NCBI RefSeq assembly: GCF_034479615.1
Contig: NZ_CP140255.1
Location: forward strand, 2,914,001-2,978,000
Reading direction: 5' to 3'
From: Vreelandella neptunia
GTDB taxonomy: Bacteria; Pseudomonadota; Gammaproteobacteria; Pseudomonadales; Halomonadaceae
DNA: 64,000 nucleotides
Below, in pieces: positions 8,434 to 18,653 of the stretch; position 1 is the stretch's first letter; the number at the start of each line of letters is the position of its first letter. The notes beneath the pieces are model-generated. The model did no database searches and was not told the origin of the DNA. It saw nothing but the letters and a program-made list of their open reading frames with translations. The position numbers were made by a program, and so were the translations under genes.

Positions 8434-9360
8434 TTAATACGACATGTTTTCTGCGATCTGCTCTGGCAAAGACCAACAGCGACGAATCAGCTGAATCAGC
8501 CATTCAAGTTGATTGAACTCAACAGTAGTCGCGGTTTTAATGCTGATTCGTACATCCGGCAGTGCGGGGAGTTGTTGCAAATTTATTGGTGAGGAGAGCC
8601 CATACTGCGAAGGGGTAAAAGGTAAAGCGCTCACACCCAGGCCAGCCTTGACCGCTGCGAGCAGATCCCCTAAATCACGCGCCTCGTAAACTATGCGCCA
8701 AGGCAGTTGACTTTGTTTTAGCTCATTGATTTGCAAGTCTCGTAGTATACAAGGGGGAGCAAATGCAACAAGAGGAATTTCATTGCAGGACTCAAGCAAA
8801 AAGTCTGATGCACCTACCCAGAAAAGACGTCGGTCTACCAACTGGACTCCTTCTTGCACATTCAAATGCGGTCTCTCTGTAATATCGACAGCGATGACCA
8901 TATCAAGCAGGCCATTAATGAGCTTATGTTGCAGTACAGTTGAGCGTCCTAGTTGAGGAATAATACGAACGCCCTCTTTCTCAAAACGCATGGAGGCCAA
9001 CATGATTGGAAGATAATCTTGTGCAAAATATTCCGACACTCCTAAACGAATCTCTTTTGCTACCTCACTGCGCTGCCCGAGCTTATTGAAAGCTTCGTCG
9101 TTAAGGGCAAGAATTTGCCGTGCGTACCATAGAAAGAGCTCGCCTGCCTCAGTAAAACGTTTTCGACGCCCATAGGTCTCAAAAAAAGTATTACCAAGCT
9201 GTTCCTCAAGCCGACGCACATGGTGAGAAACAGCCGATTGAGTTAAGTGTAAGGCCTGCGCAGCTTCCGAGAATCCTCCATAGTCGCTTATCGCTACCAA
9301 CGTACGCAATAGCGTTGTATCTAAATTAGTTTTACGTGCAATCTTTATTATGTCAGTCAT
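8434..9360 (-). CDS. LysR-family transcriptional regulator
   Basis: The 308-residue protein has an N-terminal winged helix (LLRTLVAISDYGGFSEAAQALHLTQSAVSHHVRRLE...) and a C-terminal periplasmic-binding-like effector domain, the usual LysR size and layout. It is convergent with the split flavoprotein gene and faces the truncated Rpn copy. Its natural target may be the 2494-8381 cassette or a gene lost from the right side. The effector is unknown. Composition is similar to the cassette on its left. Confidence 0.88.
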   Translation of the reverse strand: MTDIIKIARKTNLDTTLLRTLVAISDYGGFSEAAQALHLTQSAVSHHVRRLEEQLGNTFFETYGRRKRFTEAGELFLWYARQILALNDEAFNKLGQRSEVAKEIRLGVSEYFAQDYLPIMLASMRFEKEGVRIIPQLGRSTVLQHKLINGLLDMVIAVDITERPHLNVQEGVQLVDRRLFWVGASDFLLESCNEIPLVAFAPPCILRDLQINELKQSQLPWRIVYEARDLGDLLAAVKAGLGVSALPFTPSQYGLSSPINLQQLPALPDVRISIKTATTVEFNQLEWLIQLIRRCWSLPEQIAENMSY

Positions 9361-9531
9361 GAGAGTTCCCCCTTAGCCCCCCACATACACGCTCTTTTAT
9401 ACGCTTTGGAGAGAATTAAATGCAACTAGACTTCTGGATCGTACCAGGATTCCTGAAGGCTCCAAGCCTTGCGAGGATGAAGCTATAAGCAAATCAAATC
9501 GATATTCCCCTTCAGTCCGCCATCGGGCGGT

Positions 9532-10104
9532 ACGGCACCGCTAGACATCTTCGAGATGATCACCCCGGAACCGCCCGACTTTCTGCAGATTTATCAGCCC
9601 CACCTATGCTATTACCTGGTCGATGAAGGGCGCTATACTGATGAACAGCTAGGTTTGGTTCAGACACCGCTCAGTGGCGTTTTCAGCGTCGAAAATGCAG
9701 GAGAGAGCTGGGAAACCCTGCAGCGAGCCGTTGATCGTATAGTGGCCATCATTCAAACGGATCCGAACAAAGAGCGCATTGATAAGGTCATTACACGTTG
9801 GATCAAGCGTCACCTGCAACGGCTTGGAGCAGAGGTGAACCTAGATCAGCTCAACAGTTTGGTGGAGGATAAAGATATGTTGGCAGAAAATTTAGAAAAC
9901 CTGGTGCAAAAAGAGCGTCGGGCAGGGGAGCAACTGGGTATTGAAAAAGGCCGTCAAGAAGCCGAGAAGCTTGCTTTGGAAAGCAAACGCAACACGGCCC
10001 GTAAGCTGATCGCTCGCACCGAAATGGATGATCAGATGATCGCGGATATCGAAGAGCTGCCCGTCGAAGAGGTAAAAAAGTTACGGGCAGAGACTCAACA
10101 TTAG
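9532..10104 (+). pseudogene. Rpn-family (YhgA-like) nuclease, 5'-truncated copy
   Basis: From ACGGCACCGCTAGAC at 9532 onward the DNA is a near copy of 13212-13772, the last two thirds of the intact Rpn gene at 12804. The first 136 residues, holding the nuclease core, are missing. An ATG at 9556 leaves a possible 182-residue C-terminal protein. The tail differs between copies (KGRQEAEKLALESK here, GRQEAEQRALEGK there). It is a partial duplication in the same orientation, so the two copies form direct repeats around mmuMP. Confidence 0.85.
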
Positions 10105-10106
10105 GC

Positions 10107-11075
10107 CTAAACAATCTGCCGCGACCTCCGCCACTGAGCCAGCACCTGAATATCCTCTGGTGTCGTCCGGCAGCATCCGCCAATGCCTGACGCACCTGCT
10201 GCCAGCCATTGCTCCACCCCTTGTGCCAGCCCGGAAATATCCGCAGCGGTATGATCGCATTGGGCTGGGTGCCAGGTTTTGGTTACCGCGTCGTACACTT
10301 CCCCTGAGTTGGGGTAGACCAATATAGGCAGATCGCACTGACGCCGGATCGCCTGAATCAGCGATTCAATGTGGGCCAACGCCGTACAGTTCACGCCGAT
10401 TGCCGCAACGCCTGGGCAGTTGGCCAGGGCTGCCGCACACTGCTCGATCGGCGTGCCATCGCTGATGTGCTGGCCATCCTTCGCCGAGAAGGTGATCCAG
10501 GCCTGGGCGCCGGGGTTTTCAGCCAACAAATCGGTGATCGCCAGCGCTTCCTCCAATGAAGGCAGGGTCTCAGCAGCCAGTAGATCCGCGCCCGCCGCCA
10601 GCAAGAGTTCAAAGCGCTCACGGTGAAACTCAACCAGCCCGTCGCGATCCAGGTCATAGCCGCCTCGGTATTCACTGCCATCCGCCAGATACGCGCCATA
10701 AGGGCCAACGGATGCGGCTACCAGCGGTTTGGGGCGGTCGGTTTGGCCGGGCTGCCAGACCGTATCCCGCGCTTGCTGCGCCAGCGTGACCGATAACTGA
10801 ATCAACGCCCGCGCCTCTTCTGCCGTCATTCCCGCCTGCATAAAACCCGGCACCGTGGCCTGATAGCTGGCGGTAATCGCACAGTCGGCACCGGCTTCGA
10901 AGTAGGCCTGATGCACCTGACGAATCTTCTCCGGGGCTTGCGCCAACAAGCGCGCCGACCAGAGGGCGTCATTGAGGTCACAGCCTAGCGCTTCCAGCTC
11001 GGTGGCCATGGCGCCGTCGATAACCATAAAGGGCACGTCGGCCAACAGGGCTTTGATCGGATTAAACTCATTCAT
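10107..11075 (-). CDS. mmuM: homocysteine S-methyltransferase
   Basis: The enzyme moves a methyl group from S-methylmethionine (or S-adenosylmethionine) to homocysteine, making methionine. The 322-residue barrel shows [13 protein letters not shown] at the start, [15 protein letters not shown], and zinc cysteines Cys230 (GVNCT) and Cys301/Cys302 (GGCC), as expected for the family. Its start overlaps the stop of mmuP by four bases, so the two are translationally coupled. It ends two bases from the truncated Rpn copy on the opposite strand. Length and motifs look normal. Confidence 0.93.
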   Translation of the reverse strand: MNEFNPIKALLADVPFMVIDGAMATELEALGCDLNDALWSARLLAQAPEKIRQVHQAYFEAGADCAITASYQATVPGFMQAGMTAEEARALIQLSVTLAQQARDTVWQPGQTDRPKPLVAASVGPYGAYLADGSEYRGGYDLDRDGLVEFHRERFELLLAAGADLLAAETLPSLEEALAITDLLAENPGAQAWITFSAKDGQHISDGTPIEQCAAALANCPGVAAIGVNCTALAHIESLIQAIRRQCDLPILVYPNSGEVYDAVTKTWHPAQCDHTAADISGLAQGVEQWLAAGASGIGGCCRTTPEDIQVLAQWRRSRQIV

Positions 11076-12514
11076 ACGGTGTTTTCCTCAACGGCGTTGT
11101 GCGAAGGTTCAGAACGTTGGGAGGCCGAGCGGTGGCGCACATAGTGCACCAGGTAGCACAGGCCAATGAAAGGCACACCGAAATAGAGCGCCACGCGTTG
11201 ATGCGGGTCGAAGGCAATGCCAATGCACGCGGCCAGACAGGCTGCAAACGCAATCATCGGCACCCAGGGGTAGAACGGCGTGCGATAAACCAGATCGTTC
11301 AGCTGCCCGCCTTCACGCAGGTAGTGGCGGCGGAAGTTAAACTGGCTGAGCGCAATCGCCATCCAGACCACCACCACGGCCAAACCGGAAATCGAGACCA
11401 GCACCAGATAGACAGTTTCAGGGGCATACACGCTGGAGAACAGCGCGCCCAGGCCGCCGACCATGCTGAGTAGCAGGGCATTCATCGGAATGCCACGCTT
11501 GTTGAGGCGGCCAAGCGACTTGGGCAAGGTGCCTTGGTCAGCGAGCGTCCATAGCATGCGCGACGAGGCATAAAGCCCGGAATTCGCCGCCGAAAGCAGC
11601 GCGGTAATGATCACAAAATTCATGATATCGGCTGCGCCCGGCACGCCAAGGCGGTGGAATACGGCCACAAAGGGGCTTTGACTGAGCCCGGCTTGATCCT
11701 GAGGTAGCAGCGCCGCAATCACGACGATGGTGCCGACGAAAAACAGGATCAATCGCCACAGGGTCGCGCGGATGGCTTTGGGTACATTGCGGGCCGGGTC
11801 TACCGTTTCTCCGGCGGCAATGCCAATCAGCTCGGTGCCGGAAAAGGCAAACATCACTGCCAGTAAGGCGGTACCAATGGCCATCAGGTTGGGCGGCATG
11901 GCACCCTCTCCCCACAGTGCCGATAGCCCCGGTGAGGCGACCTCAGCGCCAGCGGAATCATGCAGCGGTACCCAGCCAATGATCGCCACGGCGCCCACCA
12001 GCACAAACACCACCACCGCAATCACTTTGATCAGTGAAAGCCAGAACTCAGACTCGGCAAAGAAGCGTGAGGTAAACGCATTCACGCCAAAAACAATCGC
12101 CGCAAACATGCCGCTCCAGTACCAGCCGGGGATGTCGGGAAACCAGCGCCCCATGAACACCGCCGCCGCGGTGAACTCTGAACCTAGCGCCACCGTCCAG
12201 GTGAGCCAGTACATCCAGGCCACCATGTAGCCGGTGCCGGGGCCGATATAGCGGCTGGCATGCGCGCTGAAGGCGCCTGAATTTGGCATATGCACCGCCA
12301 GCTCGCCCAGGCACATCATCACCAGCCAAGCAACAATGCCACCTATCAGATAGGCCAACACTGCCCCAATAGGCCCGGCCTGCTGCACGGTATAACCGGA
12401 ACTCAAAAACAGCCCGGTGCCAATCACGCCCCCCAACGAGAGCATCACCAAATGGCGCGTCTGCATACTGCGCTTGAAGTGCGCCTCTTCTTGATCACTT
12501 ACTGGCTCACTCAT
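11072..12514 (-). CDS. mmuP: S-methylmethionine permease, APC amino-acid transporter
   Basis: This 480-residue inner-membrane permease has about twelve hydrophobic helices. The APC consensus [13 protein letters not shown] is in the first helix, followed by [31 protein letters not shown]. Its coupling to mmuM identifies S-methylmethionine as the likely substrate; on sequence alone it could be another amino-acid permease of the AAT group. Together the pair imports S-methylmethionine and uses it to make methionine. The 289 bases upstream, shared with the divergent Rpn gene, hold its promoter; I see no MetJ box or SAM riboswitch there. Confidence 0.88.
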   Translation of the reverse strand: MSEPVSDQEEAHFKRSMQTRHLVMLSLGGVIGTGLFLSSGYTVQQAGPIGAVLAYLIGGIVAWLVMMCLGELAVHMPNSGAFSAHASRYIGPGTGYMVAWMYWLTWTVALGSEFTAAAVFMGRWFPDIPGWYWSGMFAAIVFGVNAFTSRFFAESEFWLSLIKVIAVVVFVLVGAVAIIGWVPLHDSAGAEVASPGLSALWGEGAMPPNLMAIGTALLAVMFAFSGTELIGIAAGETVDPARNVPKAIRATLWRLILFFVGTIVVIAALLPQDQAGLSQSPFVAVFHRLGVPGAADIMNFVIITALLSAANSGLYASSRMLWTLADQGTLPKSLGRLNKRGIPMNALLLSMVGGLGALFSSVYAPETVYLVLVSISGLAVVVVWMAIALSQFNFRRHYLREGGQLNDLVYRTPFYPWVPMIAFAACLAACIGIAFDPHQRVALYFGVPFIGLCYLVHYVRHRSASQRSEPSHNAVEENTV

Positions 12515-12803
12515 GGTGACATCCCTATCTTAGGCCTAACACGGCGCCAGGCGCCCAGCGGCCTGGCTCAGAAAGGGCACCATTTTAGTGCATTCTTAAT
12601 TTACCAAAAAGCATAAAAGAGATTTTTAATATTCTTATTTTGAATATGCAGTCTGGCATGGGTGCTAAGGGCTGGATATATCAAATGCAGGCAGTGTCTA
12701 ACGCCAACCCGACAACAGTTGCTTGCCAAGCCCTCGCTATTTATTCTTAGGCATATTGTTTTTTGCGATGCACTCGCTTAGGCACATTGAATAAGGAGCA
12801 CTC

Positions 12804-13772
12804 ATGGTGGGCACCATTCACAAACATCATGATACAGGCTACAAGGAGCTGTTTAGCTACCCCGAGTTCGTGCAACAGTTGATCGAAGGCTTTACGCCTG
12901 CTGAGATTGCTAAGCTGATGGATTTCTCCACCCTGAAGAGCCACAGCGGCAACTACATTACGCCGCTTTTTGAAGAGAAGATTGAAGATGTGGTGTGGTC
13001 GGTTGAAGTGAAATGGAAAGACCTCACCCAACGAGTATTTCTGTATATTCTGCTGGAGTTTCAGTCCTCAGTGGATCGCACTATGCCCATTCGGCTACTG
13101 CACTACGTCGCCTGCTTCTATAGCGAACTACTCAAACAGAAGATCATCACGCCCAGCCAAGGGTTGCCGCCCGTGCTCCCTGTCGTGTTGTATAACGGCT
13201 CAGAGCGATGGACGGCACCGCTAGACATCTTCGAGATGATCACCCCAGAACCGCCCGACTTTCTTCAGATTTATCAGCCCCACCTACGCTATTACCTAGT
13301 CGATGAAGGGCGCTATACTGATGAACAACTAGGCTTGGTTCAGACACCGTTAAGCGGTGTGTTCAGCGTCGAAAACGCCGGTGAGAGTTGGGAAGCCCTA
13401 CAACTAGCCGTTGATCGTATTGTGGCCATTATCAAAGCGGATCCGAACAAAGAACGCATTGATAAGGTCATCACGCGCTGGATTAAGCGTCATCTGCAGC
13501 GGCTTGGTGCAGAAGTTAATCTAGAGCGGCTCAACAGTTTGGTGGAGGATAAAGACATGTTGGCAGAGAACTTAGAAAATCTGGTGCAAAAAGAGCGTCA
13601 GGAAGGGCGTCTGGAAGGGCGTCAAGAAGCCGAGCAACGTGCCTTGGAAGGCAAACGCAACGCGGCCCGAAAGCTGATCGCTCGCACCGAAATGGATGAT
13701 CAAATGATCGCGGATATTGAAGAACTGCCGGTTGAAGAAGTGGAAAAGTTGCGGGCTGAGATCCAGCACTGA
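12804..13772 (+). CDS. Rpn family recombination-promoting nuclease / putative transposase
   Basis: The intact 322-residue copy has a PD-(D/E)XK-like core at the N-terminus: HHDTGYKELF (Asp10), Asp62 in IEDVVWSVEVKW, and the E-x-Q pair Glu85/Gln87 in LLEFQSS. The C-terminal part is a charged helical tail with GRLEGRQEAEQ repeats. RpnA-type proteins are DNA nucleases reported to raise RecA-independent recombination and to act in phage defence in E. coli. AAGGAG precedes ATG 12804. Its C-terminal two thirds are duplicated at 9532. Confidence 0.88.
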   Translation: MVGTIHKHHDTGYKELFSYPEFVQQLIEGFTPAEIAKLMDFSTLKSHSGNYITPLFEEKIEDVVWSVEVKWKDLTQRVFLYILLEFQSSVDRTMPIRLLHYVACFYSELLKQKIITPSQGLPPVLPVVLYNGSERWTAPLDIFEMITPEPPDFLQIYQPHLRYYLVDEGRYTDEQLGLVQTPLSGVFSVENAGESWEALQLAVDRIVAIIKADPNKERIDKVITRWIKRHLQRLGAEVNLERLNSLVEDKDMLAENLENLVQKERQEGRLEGRQEAEQRALEGKRNAARKLIARTEMDDQMIADIEELPVEEVEKLRAEIQH

Positions 13773-13807
13773 GCTGGCTTTCTCCCCACTTCTCCTAATA
13801 GAAAGTC

Positions 13808-14410
13808 CTAACAGAAAGCCGTCTGTTGAAAGCTTGCTCGTGCTGTCACACCAGCCTGCCATTCCTGTAACTGTGGATTCTCTTCTTTCCAGCTCACCTC
13901 TGACAGCCTGAAGGCTAGGTAATCCAGCGCTACTGCAATGGAGATTTCGCCCAGGGTGATGGGTGAGGCCTTTTGTTTTTCTCCAAGCTCGCTGCCCAGC
14001 TGTTTCAGGAGTCGCTGAATGGCCCTCGAACGCCTCTGCCCCAGGTCTCTATCATCAATTCCATTGCCGTAATGCTTTCTGGCAATCACGGTATTGAACG
14101 CGGCATCCATCAGGTTTTGACCCAACCCGGTCAGGTGCAGCACCTCACCTAAACCAGCCGTGGGAATCATCGGCTTGTTGGGGCTAACGCCATCCAGGTA
14201 AACGGCAATCAGCAGTGACTCGCTTAACGTGATCCCCTTCTCCGTTATCAACGCCGGAATACGCCCGGCGGGGTTGGCCTTTAAGAGTTCGGCATCGTCT
14301 GCCCAAGGGTCGCACCACTTCATCGTCACGGCGTCCGTCAGGCCTTTTTCCATTAACACGATTCGCACCAGGCGCGCATAGGGCGAGGTTGCGTTTAGGT
14401 AGAGTTTCAT
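13808..14410 (-). CDS. glutathione S-transferase family protein
   Basis: The 200-residue protein starts with a thioredoxin-like GST N-domain (LYLNATSPYARLVRIVLMEKGL, then NPAGRIPALI and LSESLLIAVYLD) and ends with an all-helical C-domain. It would conjugate or reduce substrates with glutathione in the cytoplasm. Its start overlaps the stop of the MFS gene upstream (ATGA), so the two form an operon facing the LysR gene at 15803. The usual catalytic Ser is plausibly the one in TSPYAR. Substrate is unknown. Confidence 0.88.
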   Translation of the reverse strand: MKLYLNATSPYARLVRIVLMEKGLTDAVTMKWCDPWADDAELLKANPAGRIPALITEKGITLSESLLIAVYLDGVSPNKPMIPTAGLGEVLHLTGLGQNLMDAAFNTVIARKHYGNGIDDRDLGQRRSRAIQRLLKQLGSELGEKQKASPITLGEISIAVALDYLAFRLSEVSWKEENPQLQEWQAGVTARASFQQTAFC

Positions 14411-15657
14411 TATTGCCTCCTGTGGTGGCTAGCGTGCTTTGAAGATTGCTGTGTAGATTGTTGGGTAGACGACTGTACGCCACGGCTAAGCAGCACCAGC
14501 AAAAAGCCCGCGACGAGGATGAGGCCGCTGATGGCAAACAGTGGCGCGTAGCTACCCCAGGCGCCATAAAGCGCCGACATGGCATAGCCTGCCACCGCCT
14601 GGGCGGCAGCAAAGGCGGCGGTGGCTTGCCCCCAGAGCTTCTTATGGGCGGTTGGCCCTACCAATTCAGCAAGGCGGCCAGAAGTGAGTGCAACAATGCC
14701 AGGGATCATCGCCCCCACCATGAACGAGGAAACCGACTGGCTGAGCAGTGCAAGCGAGAACACCGGTAGCAAGACAGCGGCGGCCTTCGCCGCAAAGGCG
14801 ATCATCAAGCCCCCCTGCCAGCCCACTCGCTGTGCCAGTGCGCCCACCATGAACGGCCCACACAAGGCGCCCAATCCGAAGATTCCCCACTGCAGGGAAG
14901 CCGCTTGGTTACCCAGAGCGTTTTCCCTGGCGAGATAGTCCACCCAGAACACGGTATGGGGCACAAAGCCAACCGCATCCAGGGCGTAAGCGCCAATGAC
15001 AAGCAGCACAGCGACCTTTACACCCGCATACCCCGTGGAGCTATTACCCACTGAGCTAGCCGTGATCGATGGGGGCAAGTGCGCCACTCCCTGTCGCAAA
15101 AAATAGTCGCACAAGAGGCCAGCGGCAATACACAGCAGCCCCAGCATGCCCCAGGTGACTGTCAGGCTTAACCCAAGGAGCAACGGCACGATGAAGGCCG
15201 AAAGCAGTGCTCCAAAGCCAATGCCGGTAAATACTAGGGCACCAACACGCGTTCGCCTTTCAGATGGCGTGGCCGCCAGCGCCAGCGAGGGGCCAACGAC
15301 CATTAAAATGGCCCCGGCAATGCCTGACACCAACCGCCAGAAGAAGAACCAGAGAAAACCGCCCGCCCCGGCGCAGAGTACAAAGCTAAGCGCGATACCC
15401 GCGAAGCTTGCGGCCATCACCCAGCGAGGAGAAAAGCGCTCACTCAGCGAGTGGGCGGCGAGTGCGCCGATAAAGTAGCCCAGCAGGTTGGCGGCCCCAA
15501 GGTAGGCACCTTGGCTCGCGGTAAACCAGCCCTCTTGAATAATTGCGGGCAATAGCGGCGTATAGGCGAATCGCGCGATGCCAATCCCCGCCAGGGTCGC
15601 CATTATTCCTGTCATCAGGGCGGGCAGATCATGGGTAGTGAGTGTTCGATTAATCAT
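14410..15657 (-). CDS. YbfB/YjiJ family MFS transporter
   Basis: At 415 residues with about twelve membrane helices, this matches the YbfB/YjiJ subgroup of the major facilitator family: GIGIARFAYTPLLPAIIQEGW, then GAANLLGYFIGALAA and SFAGIALSF. Members are uncharacterised sugar- or drug-type exporters. It is first in a two-gene operon with the GST and is divergent from a LysR regulator 145 bases away, which probably controls it. A Ser/Gln-rich tail (QSSTQQSTQQSSKHAS) ends the protein. Confidence 0.88.
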   Translation of the reverse strand: MINRTLTTHDLPALMTGIMATLAGIGIARFAYTPLLPAIIQEGWFTASQGAYLGAANLLGYFIGALAAHSLSERFSPRWVMAASFAGIALSFVLCAGAGGFLWFFFWRLVSGIAGAILMVVGPSLALAATPSERRTRVGALVFTGIGFGALLSAFIVPLLLGLSLTVTWGMLGLLCIAAGLLCDYFLRQGVAHLPPSITASSVGNSSTGYAGVKVAVLLVIGAYALDAVGFVPHTVFWVDYLARENALGNQAASLQWGIFGLGALCGPFMVGALAQRVGWQGGLMIAFAAKAAAVLLPVFSLALLSQSVSSFMVGAMIPGIVALTSGRLAELVGPTAHKKLWGQATAAFAAAQAVAGYAMSALYGAWGSYAPLFAISGLILVAGFLLVLLSRGVQSSTQQSTQQSSKHASHHRRQ

Positions 15658-15802
15658 GTGGTGTCCTTTTCGTGCCGCCTTTCGGGCAAGGTGGGCAGCG
15701 CGTTAGTGCACAGCCAGACTACGCGCGAGGAACCATTTCTAGAAACGATTAGTTTTGATCGCTACTATCTTGTTTAAAGATAGCCTGACAGGGAGACGGC
15801 GC

Positions 15803-16681
15803 GTGCAATTGAAATCATTGCGGCTATTTATGGCCGTGGCCGAAACCGGCAGCTTCGTGACGGCGGCCAAACAGCTGCACACCGTGCAATCCAATGTGAC
15901 GGCTCATATAAAGAAACTTGAGGAAGAGTTAGGCGTACAGCTGATTCATCGTGCAGGGCGCGTTCGGCCTACCAGTGCCGGGTTGGCGTTGGTGGAGTAC
16001 GCCGAGCGCATGCTGACAGCCCACGACGAAGCGGTGTCGCTGTTCAAAGGCCAGGAGAAGGCGTGTGGGCGGCTGCGCATAGGTGCCATGGAGACCACGA
16101 CGGCGTTGCGCCTTCCGCCGATACTGGCGGCGTACCACGCGGCACAGCCTGACGTTGATATCCAGATCAAGACCGGGCCCACGGCTGAACTGGTCGAATT
16201 GTTGCTTAATGGGCAGGTGGACTGTGTCTTCGTGGCCGGGAGGCTTGAGCATAGCCGCTACCACTTGCTCAAAGCATTTAGCGAGCAGCTTGTGTTGGTC
16301 GGCTCAACGCCTATGACGAAGATGCCCTCTTCACAAGAACTGCTGACATCCGCTTTCTTGGCGTTTCGCCAGGGGTGCAGCTACCGCCAGCGTATTGAGC
16401 TGTTGCTGGCTTCCTACGGCGTCAATGCAGGCCGAATCTTTGAGTTCGGTTCGCTGGACGCGATGCTTGGCTGCGTTGCTGCCGGGATGGGTTACACGGT
16501 GCTGCCCCGTGGCACGGTTGAAGCCCACCAGCACCGGTTCGGGATCCACACGCTGGAACTGCCCTCGTCCATCGCCAATGTCGATACCTATTTTGTCGCC
16601 CCCGAACCAGAAACCTGGACACCCGCCCTGGCGAGCTTCGCTGAAACGTTACGTGACGCAGTGGTGGATGCAGGGCCTTAA
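15803..16681 (+). CDS. LysR-family regulator, divergent from the MFS-GST operon
   Basis: I chose GTG 15803, behind GGGAGA, giving 292 residues that begin VQLKSLRLFMAVAETGSF as LysR proteins do. An upstream ATG at 15755 adds 16 unlikely residues. The helix-turn-helix covers roughly residues 18-38 (AAKQLHTVQSNVTAHIKKLEEE) and the effector domain follows from about residue 90. It is divergent from the YbfB/YjiJ transporter and GST genes, the classic LysR layout, and is probably their activator. The effector is unknown. Confidence 0.87.
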   Translation: MQLKSLRLFMAVAETGSFVTAAKQLHTVQSNVTAHIKKLEEELGVQLIHRAGRVRPTSAGLALVEYAERMLTAHDEAVSLFKGQEKACGRLRIGAMETTTALRLPPILAAYHAAQPDVDIQIKTGPTAELVELLLNGQVDCVFVAGRLEHSRYHLLKAFSEQLVLVGSTPMTKMPSSQELLTSAFLAFRQGCSYRQRIELLLASYGVNAGRIFEFGSLDAMLGCVAAGMGYTVLPRGTVEAHQHRFGIHTLELPSSIANVDTYFVAPEPETWTPALASFAETLRDAVVDAGP

Positions 16682-16724
16682 TGGTACTAACCCTTGCCCT
16701 GCGCTTACGCTACTTATTGTTGAC

Positions 16725-17420
16725 TCACTCTATTAGACACTCGCTCAACGCGACGAGGTCTTCAGCCACAAAATCCCATGCTTCTTCTGCTTCTAAATCT
16801 TTGCTCTGTTGCGGGCCATATTCTGTGCGCCGGGGTATAAACGCCGTTTTCATTCCCAGTACACGGGCAGCACGCAGGTCAGCATTATGCGCCGCACACA
16901 GCATTACCTCTTCAGGCGGTAGGCGCAGCAGACGGCAAGCTCCTAAATAAACCTCAGAATCAGGCTTGTAGTGCTCGAATAACTCGGCGCAAAAAATCAT
17001 ATCCCACGGCAGCTTGGCGTGAAGGGCAACATCGACCATTAATGAGACATTACCGTTGGTCAGCGTTGCGATGATGGTGTGCTCTTTCAAGCGCTGTAGG
17101 CCATGTGGGACATCGGGCCAGGGCTCTAATTGGTGCCAAAAGTAATTGACGCGATCAATGGTCGCTTCGTCTAGCGCAATCCCATGTTGATTGAGTAGTG
17201 TGACTAAGCTTTCTCGATGCAGATCATCTAATACCGTCCAGGGGATTTCCCCTTTGCGTACCCTGTCCATGGAAGGCGCATAAAGCTGACGCCATTGATC
17301 AGCCAGCACTTCACTAGGCAGTTCAATCCCCAACTCTTTCTCTAGCTCATTGAACTGATGAATCAAACTGGAGCGCCAATCAACAATAGTGCCAAACACG
17401 TCAAACACGATCGCTTTCAT
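16725..17420 (-). CDS. haloacid dehalogenase type II
   Basis: The 231-residue HAD-superfamily hydrolase has the nucleophile Asp7 in VFDVFGT, a TNGN motif (ATLTNGNVSLM), Lys in HYKPDSEVYLG and the C-terminal AAHNADLRAARVLGMKTAF. That set matches L-2-haloacid dehalogenases, which hydrolyse 2-halo acids to hydroxy acids; other HAD phosphatases remain possible. Its start lies inside the end of the MFS gene upstream (20-base overlap), so the two are co-transcribed and the transporter may import its substrate. Confidence 0.85.
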   Translation of the reverse strand: MKAIVFDVFGTIVDWRSSLIHQFNELEKELGIELPSEVLADQWRQLYAPSMDRVRKGEIPWTVLDDLHRESLVTLLNQHGIALDEATIDRVNYFWHQLEPWPDVPHGLQRLKEHTIIATLTNGNVSLMVDVALHAKLPWDMIFCAELFEHYKPDSEVYLGACRLLRLPPEEVMLCAAHNADLRAARVLGMKTAFIPRRTEYGPQQSKDLEAEEAWDFVAEDLVALSECLIE

Positions 17421-18636
17421 TAATTTCTCCTTGCCGCTGGATGGTCATTAATAGCCCCAATAACGTCATGGCAATCAGCAGACTCCAGCCGAGCATAAAG
17501 CTGCCACTTATATCTAACAGCCACCCAAGGAGTGGTGGTATCGATACAATCGCCAGTTGGTTAATCGCCATGGCCAGGCCTAGCACAAAACCGGTTTTAT
17601 CAGCAGGTGCAGACTCCGCTACATAAGCTACCCAAGGGCCGTACCAACCAAAACCAAAAAACCCTAACCAGGCCATCAAGCAACCCAGCATGAGCGTTGA
17701 GCGTAGCGGCAGCCAAACCAATACCAGCAGCCCCAATATCACCGCTACCATGCACACCATGACCGGAAAATAGCGCGAGCGACAGCGATCGCTCCAGGCC
17801 GCCAGCAAAATACGCCCAGCAACCCCGGCCCCCTGGGCCACAAATAACAACGTCGCGGCTTGCAGCACGTCCATCTGCAAACGGCTGTGCAGATAGAGCA
17901 CGGTAAAAATCAAAATACCGTACTGAACAGAGATCAGACTAATACCGGACGCCATGATCTGTTTCATAACCGGTTCGCGAATCATCGCCAGTCGCGACAA
18001 GACAACGTTTGTCACGCTGACTTCAGAGACTCTTGCGACCGGCACCGCGCCAGCAGGGGCGCGATAAAAGAGCATAAAAACCAACGCCCCGAAGATCGCA
18101 ATCAGCCCGCCCACCAGAAAAGAGGCGCGCCACCCCCAGGTAATCGCGACGGTTGGTAGTATAATCGCCGCCAGCGCCCCACCCAGCGGCAAGCCCGCCT
18201 GACGAATCCCCATGGCAAAACCACGCTGGGATTTGTCAAACCAAGCAGCTACCGATTTGCTACCGCCAGGCTGAGCAGTACTGTAGCCTGCCCCTACGAT
18301 GACCAAAAACAGCAGTATGGCCCAGTAACTCTCAACCAGCACGGCAGCGCTAAGCGCAATGCCCACTACGAGGGTGCCCACCCCTACCACTAAGCGTTCA
18401 CTGAACCTGTCCAGCAACTCTCCGGCAACTAACAGCCCGACTAAAGGCACCAGTTGAGCAGCAGAGACCAGCGCCCCAATCTGTAATGCAGAGAGCGCCA
18501 TATCTGCCTGTATATAAACGCTGATGGCCCCAATGCCTTGAACGAAAAAGCATGCCGCTGCTTGAGCCAGGGTGGCTATCAGCAGAATGACCCATCAGTA
18601 ATGTCGGCTAGCAGTCATCGGCGGCACGGTTGTCAT
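17401..18636 (-). pseudogene. MFS transporter with an in-frame TGA at codon 14
   Basis: Translation from the ATG at 18636 reads MTTVPPMTASRHY, then TGA (plus-strand bases 18595-18597), then WVILLIATLAQAAACFFVQG, clearly the first membrane helix, continuing in frame to IQADMALSALQIGALVSAAQ and the rest of a 12-helix MFS protein. Starting instead at the ATG at 18501 gives 366 residues but loses helix 1. Either the gene is inactivated by one stop codon, or UGA is read through. It is operonic with the haloacid dehalogenase gene, whose translation may depend on it. Confidence 0.75.
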
Positions 18637-18653
18637 GTTAGTTCAGGTTTTAG

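Noticed and set aside
11727-12230. 167-residue open frame opposite mmuP
   Set aside because: It lies antisense to a clear permease gene, has low-complexity Ala/Thr/Asn composition and no ribosome site of note; it is a shadow of the coding strand.
12629-12647. ATATTC-N7-GAATAT inverted repeat upstream of mmuP
   Set aside because: Arms are only six bases in AT-rich DNA; there is no resemblance to a known methionine-regulator site.
12515-12803. SAM riboswitch or MetJ box before mmuP
   Set aside because: No AGACGTCT-like boxes or riboswitch core seen.
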